42,615 bases of DNA from Actinomycetota bacterium (GTDB lineage: Bacteria; Actinomycetota; Thermoleophilia; Gaiellales; Gaiellaceae), in NCBI GenBank assembly GCA_003152275.1, contig PLZU01000038.1, positions 1-42,615 of the forward strand, read 5' to 3'. Below the pieces are notes generated by a model, which saw nothing but the letters and a program-made list of their open reading frames with translations, was not told where the DNA came from and did not search any database. Shown here piece by piece: positions 15,913-23,336 of this stretch (position 1 is the stretch's first letter; each line of letters opens with the position of its first letter). The position numbers were made by a program, and so were the translations under genes.

Positions 15913-17349
15913 ATGAAGGCGCGGATTTTCGCCGAGGAGAACAAGAAGTGGTGGACGCTCGCCGCTGTCGCCTTCGGCCTTTTCATGATCATGCTCGACA
16001 ACACCATCGTGAACGTCGCGCTGCCCTCGATCGAGCGCAGCCTGCACATGTCGATCTCCTCGCTCGAGTGGATCGTCACGGCCTACGCGCTGACGTTCGC
16101 CGCGCTGCTGATCACGGGCGGCAAGCTCGGCGACCTCTACGGGCGCCGCAAGATGTTCATGGCCGGGCTCGTGGTCTTCACGCTCGCATCGCTCGCCTGC
16201 GGCCTCGCGCCAAGCGCCGGCTTCCTGATTGGGGCGCGCGCGGTGCAGGGCGTCGGCGCTGCGCTGATGAACCCGGCCACCCTGTCGATCATCACGGCGA
16301 CCTTCCCGCCGAAGGAGCGCGGCCAGGCGATCGGCATTTGGGCCGGCGTCTCGGCCCTCGCGCTTGCGATCGGCCCGCTCGTCGGCGGACTGATCGTCGA
16401 CAACATCAACTGGCACTGGATCTTCTACGTCAACGTCCCGGTTGGCGTCGTCGGGATTATCGTCTCGCGTCTCGTGATCGCGGAGTCGCGCGACACCTCG
16501 CGCGAGCAGAGCATCGACATTCCCGGCCTCGTCACCTCGAGCGGCGCCCTGCTCGCGTTGAGCTACGCGCTCATCGAGGGCAACCGGCACGGTTGGGGCT
16601 CGGCGGAGATCATCGGCCTCTTCATCGGCTCGGCCGTACTACTCGCCGTCTTCATTTGGCTCGAGCTGCGCCAACGGCTGCCGATGCTCGACCTCGGGCT
16701 GTTCAAGATCGGCTCGTTCGTCGGGGCGAACATCGTTGCGATGCTCGTCTCGCTCGGGATGTTCGGCGTCTTCTTCTTCATCTCGTTGTACGTGCAGAAC
16801 GTCCTTGGCTACTCGCCGACGAAGGCGGGGGCGATCTTCCTGCCGATGACGGTGCTGATCATCGTTGTCGCGCCGATCGCCGGGAAGCTCTCCGACCGTG
16901 TCGGCTCGCGCTGGCTGATGGGCTCGGGCATGGGCATCCTCGGCGTCTCGCTCTTGCTCTATCAGCGCATCGGTCTCCACACCGGCTTCTGGTCGCTCCT
17001 GCCGCAGCTCGTGGTCGGCGGCATCGGCATGGCACTGACCATGTCGCCGATGACGTCCGCCGCGATGGGCTCGGTGCCGGTCGACAAGGCCGGCGTCGGC
17101 TCCGGCGTGCTGAACAGCTTCCGCCAGGTCGGCGGCTCGCTCGGTATCGCGCTCATGGGCGCGATTCTCCTGACCTACCAGCACCCGACGACGTCGAAAG
17201 TGGTCGCCGCGCAGCAGTACGTGAACGGCCTGCACGCGGCTTTGCTCGTAAGTGCGTTTATCGCGTTCGCCGCGGCGGCCGTCGCGATCGTGCTCGTGCG
17301 GACGAAGCCTGCGGTCGAGCACGCGCACATCGCAGAGATGGCCGCATGA
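15913..17349 (+). CDS. MFS drug exporter, DHA2 (EmrB/QacA) family
   Basis: The 478-aa protein is a 14-helix DHA2 transporter. Signature pieces are LDNTIVNVALPSIERSL (28-44, motif D1), GGKLGDLYGRRKMF (69-82, motif A), GVGAALMNPATLSII (motif B region), and the proline/glycine-rich motif C region ALAIGPLVGGLI. It should export hydrophobic compounds by proton antiport across the inner membrane. It is followed by a TetR gene whose ATG overlaps its TGA (ATGA), and preceded by AGGAG at a good distance and by operator-like palindromes. The C-terminus (HIAEMAA) is cytoplasmic. Confidence 0.95.
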   Translation: MKARIFAEENKKWWTLAAVAFGLFMIMLDNTIVNVALPSIERSLHMSISSLEWIVTAYALTFAALLITGGKLGDLYGRRKMFMAGLVVFTLASLACGLAPSAGFLIGARAVQGVGAALMNPATLSIITATFPPKERGQAIGIWAGVSALALAIGPLVGGLIVDNINWHWIFYVNVPVGVVGIIVSRLVIAESRDTSREQSIDIPGLVTSSGALLALSYALIEGNRHGWGSAEIIGLFIGSAVLLAVFIWLELRQRLPMLDLGLFKIGSFVGANIVAMLVSLGMFGVFFFISLYVQNVLGYSPTKAGAIFLPMTVLIIVVAPIAGKLSDRVGSRWLMGSGMGILGVSLLLYQRIGLHTGFWSLLPQLVVGGIGMALTMSPMTSAAMGSVPVDKAGVGSGVLNSFRQVGGSLGIALMGAILLTYQHPTTSKVVAAQQYVNGLHAALLVSAFIAFAAAAVAIVLVRTKPAVEHAHIAEMAA

Positions 17350-17939
17350 CGACCGCCGTCCGCATGCCTGCAGCCGAGCGGCGCCAGGCGCTGATCGACA
17401 CCGCGATCAAGGTCTTCTCGGAGGGGAGCTACCACGGCACGACGACGGCGGAGATCGCGCGCGCGGCGGGCATCTCCGAGCCGATCCTGTACCGCCACTT
17501 CGCGTCGAAGCGCGAGCTCTACCTCGCCGCACTCGACCACGTGTGGGGCAACGCGCGCGCGTCGTGGGAGCACGCGCTTGCGACGACCGACGACGTGCGC
17601 GGGGCCTTGGAGGCGATGGGCCGCGCGCACGTCACGGTGCGCGACTGCAAGTTCCAGATGGCGGAGCTGTGGGTGCAGGCCCTCGGTGAGGCCGCGGAGG
17701 ATCCCGAGCTGCGTAAGCACGTGCGCCGTCAAATGCGCGAGGTGCACGACTTCATCGCTGCCGTCATCACGCGCGGCCAGGAGGAAGGTGTCCTCCAGCC
17801 GGAGCGCAACGCCGACGTCGAAGCGTGGTCCTTCCTCGCCGGCGGCATGCTCGGCATGGTGGGCCGGCGTGTCGGCCTACTGGACGACGAGGAAGTATCC
17901 GCAATCCGGACTGCCCGCCTGGACTGGCTCACGAAGTAA
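17346..17939 (+). CDS. TetR family transcriptional regulator
   Basis: The 197-aa protein has a TetR helix-turn-helix at about residues 10-56: RRQALIDTAIKVFSEGSYHGTTTAEIARAAGISEPILYRHFASKRELYLAAL. The remaining helices form a ligand-binding domain (FQMAELWVQALGEA, HDFIAAVITRGQEEGVLQPE). Its ATG overlaps the MFS stop, so the two are co-translated. It most likely represses the exporter through the palindromes upstream of that gene, with an exporter substrate as inducer; this is inference from context. A strong hairpin terminator begins 17 bases after the stop. Confidence 0.93.
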   Translation: MTTAVRMPAAERRQALIDTAIKVFSEGSYHGTTTAEIARAAGISEPILYRHFASKRELYLAALDHVWGNARASWEHALATTDDVRGALEAMGRAHVTVRDCKFQMAELWVQALGEAAEDPELRKHVRRQMREVHDFIAAVITRGQEEGVLQPERNADVEAWSFLAGGMLGMVGRRVGLLDDEEVSAIRTARLDWLTK

Positions 17940-17946
17940 CGGAGCG

Positions 17947-18121
17947 GCAAATGAATAGGCCCCCCGGCTGCGGCTCCGGGGGGCCTACTCAGAAGGTGCG
18001 CCCATCCTGTGCGGGCTTCGGAAGCTCGGCTCTGCGGCCCAGCCGCGCCTCCTGCCCTACACCGGATGTGGCGGCGCACCCCCTGCAAACCTCAGCCTGG
18101 CGTCCGGCCTGGTTGCAAGGT
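17947..18121 (-). ncRNA. candidate small structured RNA, minus strand
   Basis: A strong promoter (TTGACT, 17-base spacer, TATAGT) lies at 18156-18128 on the minus strand, pointing leftwards, with a predicted start at A18121. The transcript would be about 175 nt. Its body folds well: GGUGCGCC and GGCGCACC form an 8-bp stem, CAUCC/GGAUG continues inside it, UGU..GGGC/GCCC..ACA extends further, and a GCGGC-UGG-GCCGC hairpin closes the tip. It ends in the GC-rich terminator at 17987-17956. No open frame with a ribosome binding site was seen in it. It lacks the SRP GGAAGGAAGCAGC core and tmRNA/RNase P hallmarks. Size is like 6S RNA, but the ends do not pair, so I leave it unassigned. Confidence 0.6.
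17956..17987. terminator. bidirectional hairpin terminator
   Basis: A perfect 12-bp stem, TAGGCCCCCCGG (17956-17967) with CCGGGGGGCCTA (17976-17987) and an eight-base loop. On the plus strand it lies just after the TetR stop. On the minus strand it is followed by the T-rich run TTCATTT and would terminate the small RNA described next, so it probably serves both convergent transcripts. Confidence 0.8.
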
Positions 18122-18127
18122 GGCCTG

Positions 18128-18156
18128 ACTATAGGCTCCATGTCCGATCCAGTCAA
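18128..18156 (-). promoter_or_regulatory. sigma70-type promoter of the small RNA
   Basis: On the minus strand TTGACT occupies 18156-18151 and TATAGT occupies 18133-18128 with a 17-base spacer. This is the closest match to the housekeeping consensus that I found in the window. It drives transcription away from the HTH-TPR gene. Confidence 0.75.
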
Positions 18157-18165
18157 GTAGCTAGG

Positions 18166-18197
18166 TCAAGTGATTCTTGATCCTGCTAGTTCACTAG
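18166..18197. repeat. inverted repeats upstream of the HTH-TPR regulator gene
   Basis: Two inverted repeats sit together: TCAAG-N5-CTTGA (18166-18180) and CTAGT-TC-ACTAG (18186-18197). They lie between the small RNA promoter and the regulator start and could be binding sites controlling either. A TAGGAT sequence at 18195-18200 may be the regulator -10 box. Confidence 0.4.
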
Positions 18198-18253
18198 GAT
18201 TCCGCATGAACATGCCCTTTTTGGGGGATGCCCGAGGGGACAGCTTGCACTTT

Positions 18254-18278
18254 GGTGAAGCGTGAGGTTCACTTCACC
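18254..18278. promoter_or_regulatory. inverted repeat just before the HTH-TPR start codon
   Basis: GGTGAAG (18254-18260) and CTTCACC (18272-18278) form a perfect seven-base inverted repeat with an 11-base spacer, ending nine bases before ATG 18288. It could be an autoregulatory operator or a leader hairpin. The sequence TCACTTCAC in its right arm recurs at 20001-20009 beside the -10 box of the rhodanese gene. Confidence 0.45.
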
Positions 18279-18287
18279 CTGCCGCCC

Positions 18288-19640
18288 ATGACCAGAGACG
18301 CCGCCCTCACCCAGACCCGCACTGCCGCCCCCAGCGGACTTCGCCTGGGCGAGCGGCTGCGGCAGCTCCGGGTGGCCGCAGGGCTCACCCAGAGCGAGCT
18401 CGCGGGCGAGCGCTTCTCGAAGGAATACGTCTCCCAGATCGAGCGCGGCAAGACGCGCCCGACGCGCGAGACGATCGAGTGGGTTGCGGCGCGGCTCGGG
18501 GTCGACCCCGGCTTCCTTGCGAACGGCGTTGCGACCGACGAGCGCGGCCGCCTCGAGGGCGCACTCGCCCGGGCGGAGGCGCTGATCGAGGCGCTGAAGA
18601 ACGAGGAGGCCGCAGCAGAGTTCGAGTCACTCGTCCCCGCAGCGCGGGCGACGGGCGTTCCGGAGCTCGCAGTTCGCGCCCTCGTCGGCGCAGGTCGCAC
18701 GCAGATGCGCACGGGTGCGCTGCGCCAGGGGCTCGAGCTCCTGAACGAGGCGCGCGGGCTCGTCGAGGCGGGCAGCTTCTCCGATCTCGAGCGCGCGGAA
18801 GTCCTGTACGCGCTCGGTGTCTGCCGCTACCAGCTGAATAGCGTCCAGACCGCCCTTGGTCTCCTGAACGAGTCGCTCAGCCTGGCCGAGCGCTCCGGGA
18901 TGCCTTCCGACCAGCTTCGCTCGAACATCCTTTCGTGGCGCTCGCGCTGCTGGCGCCGCCAGCGCGACTACGAGGCCGCACGCGAAGACATCGAGCGCGC
19001 ACTCCAGCTCGCGGAGGCTGCGAACGATCCGCGCACGATCGGCGCCGCGTATTTCCAGGCGTCGCTCGTCGCCGACCGCGAGGGCCATTGGGTGCTCGCG
19101 CGCAACTACGCCGAGCGTGCACGCGCAGCTTATGAGGAGCTCTCCGACAAGGTGCACGTCGGGCAGCTGACGAACAACCTTGGCGCGCTCAACTTCCAGC
19201 TCGGCAACCCCGACAAGGCGATCGTGCTGCTCAAGGAGGCGTTCGGCATCGCCCTCGATACGGGCCGCGACGCGGATGCAGCGCAGGCGGTTTCGTCTCT
19301 CGCGCAGATCCACTTGCGCACGGGGAACCTCGACCAGGCCGAGGAGCAGGCGCGTCACGCGCTGCGCCTCCTCGAGACCGCCGGCCACGAGGACTACATC
19401 GACGAGATCGGGAGCGCGCAGCTCGTGCTCGGTCGGGCGCTGCTCGAGCAGGACCGGATCGACGAGGCGGAGGCCGCGTTCCACGCTGCCGAGGCCTGCT
19501 TCGACCAGCTCGGCTCCGCCGGCCATCGCGCCGCCGCGTGGGTCGCGCGTGGCGATCTCGCAGCTCGGCGCGGCGACGACAGGCTTGCAGCACACCTCTT
19601 CCGCACCGCGGCAGAGGCACTTCAGGACATCAGGTTCTAG
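18288..19640 (+). CDS. XRE-type HTH regulator with C-terminal TPR array (RRNPP-like architecture)
   Basis: The ~450-aa protein has an XRE helix-turn-helix at residues 20-77 (LGERLRQLRVAAGLTQSELA, SKEYVSQIERGKTRPTRETI) and then about nine TPR-like helical pairs to the C-terminus, for example ALYALGVCRYQLNSVQTALGLL-type units and LGALNFQLGNPDKAIVLLKEAF. This layout matches RRNPP regulators, whose TPR domain binds short peptides, though many actinobacterial XRE-TPR proteins have no known ligand. ATG 18288 was chosen over 18228 because it gives a sensible N-terminus after an inverted repeat. A 34-aa peptide gene follows 22 bases downstream. A paralogue-like gene is at 41138-42457. Confidence 0.88.
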   Translation: MTRDAALTQTRTAAPSGLRLGERLRQLRVAAGLTQSELAGERFSKEYVSQIERGKTRPTRETIEWVAARLGVDPGFLANGVATDERGRLEGALARAEALIEALKNEEAAAEFESLVPAARATGVPELAVRALVGAGRTQMRTGALRQGLELLNEARGLVEAGSFSDLERAEVLYALGVCRYQLNSVQTALGLLNESLSLAERSGMPSDQLRSNILSWRSRCWRRQRDYEAAREDIERALQLAEAANDPRTIGAAYFQASLVADREGHWVLARNYAERARAAYEELSDKVHVGQLTNNLGALNFQLGNPDKAIVLLKEAFGIALDTGRDADAAQAVSSLAQIHLRTGNLDQAEEQARHALRLLETAGHEDYIDEIGSAQLVLGRALLEQDRIDEAEAAFHAAEACFDQLGSAGHRAAAWVARGDLAARRGDDRLAAHLFRTAAEALQDIRF

Positions 19641-19646
19641 GCGACG

Positions 19647-19657
19647 AAAGGAGGTGA
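19647..19657 (+). promoter_or_regulatory. perfect Shine-Dalgarno sequence for the 34-aa peptide gene
   Basis: AAAGGAGGTGA is fully complementary to the 3' end of 16S rRNA, far stronger than any other site I noticed in the window. GGAGG ends eight bases before GTG 19663. It argues strongly that the short frame behind it is translated. Confidence 0.8.
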
Positions 19658-19662
19658 ATCAC

Positions 19663-19767
19663 GTGAGAAAGGCACGGTTCTTGTATCTGCTCGGGACCCT
19701 CTCCGTCCTGTGCTTCCACCTCAGTCTGTTCCGTCCGGGTGGCATGAGCGACGGCGGTTACTGGTAG
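19663..19767 (+). CDS. 34-aa hydrophobic peptide, candidate pheromone or membrane peptide
   Basis: This short frame encodes MRKAR, then a hydrophobic stretch (FLYLLGTLSVLCFHLSLF) and a C-terminal tail RPGGMSDGGYW. The positive N-terminus plus an 18-residue hydrophobic core looks like an export signal or a membrane-spanning segment; no AxA cleavage site is seen. The start is GTG 19663, served by a perfect ribosome binding site; GTG 19654 overlaps that site and is unlikely. It lies 22 bases after an XRE-TPR regulator and is likely cotranscribed with it, as with Firmicute Rgg/SHP or PlcR/PapR pairs. It could instead be a small membrane toxin or a regulatory leader peptide. No homologue is recognised. 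Confidence 0.65.
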   Translation: MRKARFLYLLGTLSVLCFHLSLFRPGGMSDGGYW

Positions 19768-19890
19768 GCGGCGGGTCGGTCTGAGTGCTGATCCCGCCGC
19801 TGCCGTCGCGCGACTCTTTTGGCGCGGCGGCGAGGTCCTTGCGACGGGAGTCGAGCATTCGACCGGAGTCTCTCCGGGTATGCCAGTATT

Positions 19891-19920
19891 CGCCGCCTGC
19901 CCTTTTTCGGGCGGCGCGGC
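19891..19920 (+). terminator. probable terminator of the regulator/peptide operon
   Basis: A GC-rich hairpin, GCCGCCTGCCC (19892-19902), loop TTTTT, then CGGGCGGCGC and a downstream TTTCCTT. The arms pair with one bulge. It lies 125 bases after the peptide stop and before the rhodanese promoter. Confidence 0.45.
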
Positions 19921-20013
19921 GTTTCCTTCGCGGCCGCGGAGTCATCAGCGAGACGGCAGCGCACGCTTCGAGCGGGCTCGTCACGGTGCCTCTGCTAGGC
20001 TCACTTCACATTC

Positions 20014-20019
20014 TATAGT
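20014..20019 (+). promoter_or_regulatory. -10 box of the rhodanese gene
   Basis: TATAGT is a near-consensus -10 hexamer 15 bases before the GTG start, with GGAGG (20023-20027) as ribosome binding site. No good -35 hexamer is at the expected distance (TCTGCT at 19991), so an activator may be needed; TCACTTCAC at 20001-20009 lies between. Confidence 0.5.
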
Positions 20020-20033
20020 AATGGAGGGCGAAC

Positions 20034-20870
20034 GTGGGCTACGCGAATGACGTGCTGGTCTCGAGCGACTGGGTTGCCGAGCATCTGAGCGACGACGGCG
20101 TCGTTGTCGCGGAGGTGGACGAGAACACGGATCTGTACGAAGAAGGTCACATCCCGGGCGCCGTCAAGTTGCACTGGCGCGACGATCTGCAGGACCCGAT
20201 CGAACGCGACCTCATCGACAAGGATCGCTTCGAGCAGCTGCTCGGCGAGCGCGGCATCGGCAACGACACGACGGTCGTGGTCTACGGCGACAAGAACAAC
20301 TGGTTCGCGGCGTACGCGTACTGGTACCTCAAGGTCTACGGACACAAGGACATCCGCATCCTCGACGGCGGGCGCCAGAAGTGGATCGACGAGAGCCGCG
20401 AGCTGACGACGAACGGCCCGAAGCCGGCCGCGACGAGCTACTCGGCAAAGGACGCGGACGAGTCGATTCGAGCGCGCCGCGACCAGGTGCGCGACTGGAT
20501 CGGCGTCGGCGACCGTGCGCTCGTCGACGTACGCAGCCCGCAGGAGTACTCCGGCGAGCTGATGGCGCCGCCCGGCTACGAGCAGGAAGGCGCATCGCGC
20601 ACGGGCCACATCCCGAGCGCGCAGTCGATCCCGTGGGCGCAGGCGGTGAAAGACGACGGCACGTTCAAGTCGGCCGACGACCTGCGCGAACTGTACGGCG
20701 GCAAGGGCGTCACCGAGGACAAGAAGGTGACGGCGTACTGCCGCATCGGCGAACGCAGCGCGCACACATGGTTCGTGCTGCACGAACTGCTCGGCTTCAA
20801 AGACGTCCGCAACTACGACGGCTCGTGGACCGAGTGGGGGAATCTTGTTGATGTTCCGATTGAGCGCTAG
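20034..20870 (+). CDS. sulfurtransferase with two rhodanese domains
   Basis: The 278-aa protein has two rhodanese domains, residues ~5-125 and ~150-275. The N-terminal (inactive) domain has YEEGHIPGAVKLHW and the C-terminal one carries the active Cys236 in VTAYCRIGERSAHTWF. The CRxGxR loop is of the thiosulfate sulfurtransferase type (CRKGVT-like) rather than the CGSGVT of mercaptopyruvate enzymes. It likely moves sulfur from thiosulfate to a thiophilic acceptor. GTG 20034 has GGAGG seven bases upstream. A GC-rich hairpin follows. Confidence 0.95.
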   Translation: MGYANDVLVSSDWVAEHLSDDGVVVAEVDENTDLYEEGHIPGAVKLHWRDDLQDPIERDLIDKDRFEQLLGERGIGNDTTVVVYGDKNNWFAAYAYWYLKVYGHKDIRILDGGRQKWIDESRELTTNGPKPAATSYSAKDADESIRARRDQVRDWIGVGDRALVDVRSPQEYSGELMAPPGYEQEGASRTGHIPSAQSIPWAQAVKDDGTFKSADDLRELYGGKGVTEDKKVTAYCRIGERSAHTWFVLHELLGFKDVRNYDGSWTEWGNLVDVPIER

Positions 20871-20900
20871 CGCGTTCGCTGGGTGGGGGTACTGAACTGC

Positions 20901-20930
20901 GCGCGCCGGAGAGCGCAGTCTCAGGCGCGC
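20901..20930 (+). terminator. hairpin after the rhodanese gene
   Basis: GCGCGCC (20901-20907) and GGCGCGC (20924-20930) form a perfect seven-base stem with a 16-base loop, 30 bases after the stop. No T run follows, which is common for terminators in high-GC actinobacteria. Confidence 0.4.
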
Positions 20931-21151
20931 TCCGTGCTGTTTCGCTGCCGGCGTTCTGGGCGGGTTGGCTGCCCCGGTCCGCTGTTTGGGTGGGCGCCGA
21001 GTGACGGGACCGTGGCTTGGGCCGGTGCTCGGCAATCTCACTTGAGCGCTCCGAAATCATTTCCTCCGGCAAGCTCGCTTTTGCCGACAACAGCTGCGAG
21101 GCTCGGGTCAGCGCGCAGGTGAGCTGCCGCAGTCGAGTTCGGGGGTACGAA

Positions 21152-21442
21152 ATGGTCGCAAGGACGTCAAAATGGGCGGGCTCTCCCGAGGCGCTCGACA
21201 AATGGGCCGAGCACGTGACCGCTCAGGTAAGCGGCTTCGTGTCGGGCCTTCCAGGGAACGCGGGCGGCATGTTCTTCATCGATCGCGACTCCGGCACAGC
21301 CTTGACGCTCACCCTGTGGGATAGCGAGGAGGCTGCGGCCGGCACAGACAAATTCGCAGAGCAAAGCCGGGCGAGTACGGTCGAGGCGACAGGTGTCGAG
21401 TTGGTCGAGCGAGGCGCCTACGCTGTTGTACTGCGGTTCTAG
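21152..21442 (+). CDS. ABM-like dimeric alpha/beta-barrel protein
   Basis: The 96-aa protein looks like an antibiotic-biosynthesis-monooxygenase-type ferredoxin-like barrel: VARTSKWAGSPEALDKWAEHV, GGMFFIDRDSGTALTLTLWDSEEAAAGTDKF and GAYAVVLRF. These small cofactor-free or heme-handling proteins often act as stress or quinone enzymes. ATG 21152 was chosen with a GGGGG run nearby; the longer frame has no such support. A similar protein is at 24193-24474 on the minus strand. The 281 bases before it hold only the hairpin above and no other gene that I can support. Confidence 0.75.
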   Translation: MVARTSKWAGSPEALDKWAEHVTAQVSGFVSGLPGNAGGMFFIDRDSGTALTLTLWDSEEAAAGTDKFAEQSRASTVEATGVELVERGAYAVVLRF

Positions 21443-21487
21443 CGTCCGTCACCTTCCAACCGCGGACGGGCGAACGCGCCGAAAAAG

Positions 21488-21961
21488 TCAGGCGCCCGGC
21501 CGCACGACCATCAAATAGATGAAGGCGAGGAGGATGACGTTCTGCGCCGCGCCGAAAATCATGCCAACCGGAGCGGCGGCTTCTCGGCCGAGCTCGTCGC
21601 TGTCTTCGACGCCGTCTGCAACGAGCCGCTTCGCGTGCCGGTTCAGGCGCACGCTGTGCCGGCCGAGAATGCCCCACCCGATGCTCATTGCGATCACCCA
21701 AAGAACGTATGAGGCCACGATCCACGCTTGCCCGAAGCTGTAGCCGACCTGATGGACGAGAAAGCTGCCGGCAACGAGCGCGAGAATCGCACCGGGAGTG
21801 ATCACGTAGCGCTCGGCGATGATCGAGAGGCCGGAGAACGCAGCGATCGTTCGGGCGTGCACGCTCTTCGATCCCTTGATGGCGAGGGCCGTGGCGATCG
21901 CCGCGCCGCCAACGATCAAGAACACGCCGAAGATGTGCAGGAACAAAAGCGACTTGTACAC
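21488..21961 (-). CDS. DUF2269-like integral membrane protein
   Basis: The 157-aa protein has four transmembrane segments: LLFLHIFGVFLIVGGAAIATALAI, YVITPGAILALVAGSFLVH, AWIVASYVLWVIAMSIGWGIL and MIFGAAQNVILLAFIYLMVV. The N-terminal LHxxGVxxxxGG pattern is typical of the DUF2269 family, role unknown. GTG 21961 has a GGGGGAGATAG run upstream as ribosome binding site. It converges with the ABM-like gene. Confidence 0.8.
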   Translation of the reverse strand: MYKSLLFLHIFGVFLIVGGAAIATALAIKGSKSVHARTIAAFSGLSIIAERYVITPGAILALVAGSFLVHQVGYSFGQAWIVASYVLWVIAMSIGWGILGRHSVRLNRHAKRLVADGVEDSDELGREAAAPVGMIFGAAQNVILLAFIYLMVVRPGA

Positions 21962-22130
21962 CTATCTCCCCCTCTGGCTAGGAATGGGCGCAACCGCCTC
22001 AGGGCGTGGAGCCACGCACAAGGTCGCTTCCCTTGGTCTCCATCCTGTCAGATTCCGCGGCGTCCTAACGCCGCCGAAAGAGAGCGCGAGGAGATACGAC
22101 AAGCGACACGTGCATCGTCTGGGCCGGCGT

Positions 22131-22640
22131 TTAGGCCATCGGGTGCGTTAGGCCGAAGCGTTCGCAGAGGCCGGGGACGCTTTCCGGGTCCATCTCTAGG
22201 GCGTAGCGGGCGCAGAGGTCGGCGAAGCGGGCGAGATCGGGGCCGCCGTCGGTGGCGTAGACCTCGGCGAGCTCACGGAAGAAGTTCTCGAACCCGGCGG
22301 GCGAGATGATCTCGATGATCTCGCAAGGTGTGTCGCCGGCGTTCCAGAACGTGTGCCACTGGTTGCGGGGCTTGAACACCCATGTTCCGGGGCCGGCCGT
22401 TACGACGTCGTCGCCGAGGAGCGCGCCGAGCGTTCCCTCGAGAACGTAGGAGTACTCGTCCTCCTGCGTATGCCGGTGGAGTGGCGCGGCCAGAGCCCGT
22501 GGCGCGAGCGGGTGGTGGACGACGGAGAAGCGCTCGCCGGTTTCCGCGCCTTCGATCTTCCAGACGATGCCGAGCCCACCAAGCTCGACGTGTTCACTTC
22601 CGTCCGCCGGAATCGTGACTCTGTCGAGTTGCGTGCTCAC
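22131..22640 (-). CDS. cupin domain protein
   Basis: The 169-aa protein carries the cupin motif: HRHTQEDEYSYVLEGTLGALLG (metal ligands His55, His57 and Glu62) and PRNQWHTFWNAGD with His96. It resembles quercetin-dioxygenase-like or DUF-type cupins that hold a metal; the substrate is unknown. GTG 22640 has AAAGGAGA upstream at a good distance. It diverges from a TetR gene, which may regulate it; the 89-base gap contains TTACCGTTC and TTTACCTAA in direct orientation, and an imperfect ACCGTT/AATGGT inverted repeat. Confidence 0.85.
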   Translation of the reverse strand: MSTQLDRVTIPADGSEHVELGGLGIVWKIEGAETGERFSVVHHPLAPRALAAPLHRHTQEDEYSYVLEGTLGALLGDDVVTAGPGTWVFKPRNQWHTFWNAGDTPCEIIEIISPAGFENFFRELAEVYATDGGPDLARFADLCARYALEMDPESVPGLCERFGLTHPMA

Positions 22641-22729
22641 AGGCTCTCCTTTAGGTAAACACCATTGCTCACTAGAACGGTAAGCTACAAGCAGGCTTCG
22701 ACGCTGTCAACCGGAGCGGAGCACGAACG

Positions 22730-23332
22730 ATGGCTAGGAAATACGAACTCAAGGAGCGAGCCGAGAGTCTCAGCGTGACGCGGCAACGGATCGTTGAGGC
22801 GACGGTCGAGCTCCACGACTCGGTTGGGCCGGCCCGGACGACGATTAGCGCGATCGCACAGCGTGCCGGCGTTCAACGTCTGACTGTCTACCGTCACTTT
22901 CCCGACGAGCGCACCTTGTTCCAGGCGTGCTCCGGCCACTGGACTGCGCAAAATCCGCTTCCCGATCCTTCCGAGTGGGCAGCTGTCGATGATCCGGAAG
23001 AGCGGCTCAGGATCGCATTGGTCGCGATCTACGGCTTCTACGGGACCACCGAGGGGATGACCGGCAACCTGCTTCGCGATCTTCCCGAATCGTCCGTGCT
23101 GCAAGAGGTCGCCGCGCCGTTCATGCAGTACTGGCAGACGGTCCGGGAGGTGCTCGACCGCGGTTGGAAAACCCGAGGGCGCAAGCGAACGCTGCTGCGA
23201 GCGGCGATCGGACACGCCATCGCGTTCGACACGTGGCGCTCCCTCACTCGCAGTGAGGGTCTCGACGACACTGACGCAGTCGAAACGATGGTGAGCCTCG
23301 CACGCGCCACACTCGCCGAACTGCCAGAGTGA
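22730..23332 (+). CDS. TetR family transcriptional regulator
   Basis: The 200-aa protein has a TetR HTH: TRQRIVEATVELHDSVGPARTTISAIAQRAGVQRLTVYRHFPDERTLFQAC (about 17-67), then a helical ligand-binding part (LRIALVAIYGFYGTTEGMTGNLLRDL). It is four bases upstream of a methyltransferase gene and divergent from a cupin gene, so both are candidate targets. The effector is unknown. Confidence 0.92.
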   Translation: MARKYELKERAESLSVTRQRIVEATVELHDSVGPARTTISAIAQRAGVQRLTVYRHFPDERTLFQACSGHWTAQNPLPDPSEWAAVDDPEERLRIALVAIYGFYGTTEGMTGNLLRDLPESSVLQEVAAPFMQYWQTVREVLDRGWKTRGRKRTLLRAAIGHAIAFDTWRSLTRSEGLDDTDAVETMVSLARATLAELPE

Positions 23333-23336
23333 GGTT

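Noticed and set aside
15948-17345. N-terminal part of a long plus-strand frame reaching the TetR gene
   Set aside because: Shadow of the MFS gene; only the part from ATG 17346 is a real protein.
17947-18121. Assignment of the small RNA as SRP (4.5S), 6S, tmRNA or RNase P RNA
   Set aside because: The SRP core GGAAGGAAGCAGC and the tmRNA/RNase P motifs are absent, and the ends do not pair as in 6S. Left unassigned.
19785-20018. Plus-strand frame of 77 codons between the peptide and rhodanese genes
   Set aside because: No ribosome binding site, arginine-rich and crossing the terminator hairpin.
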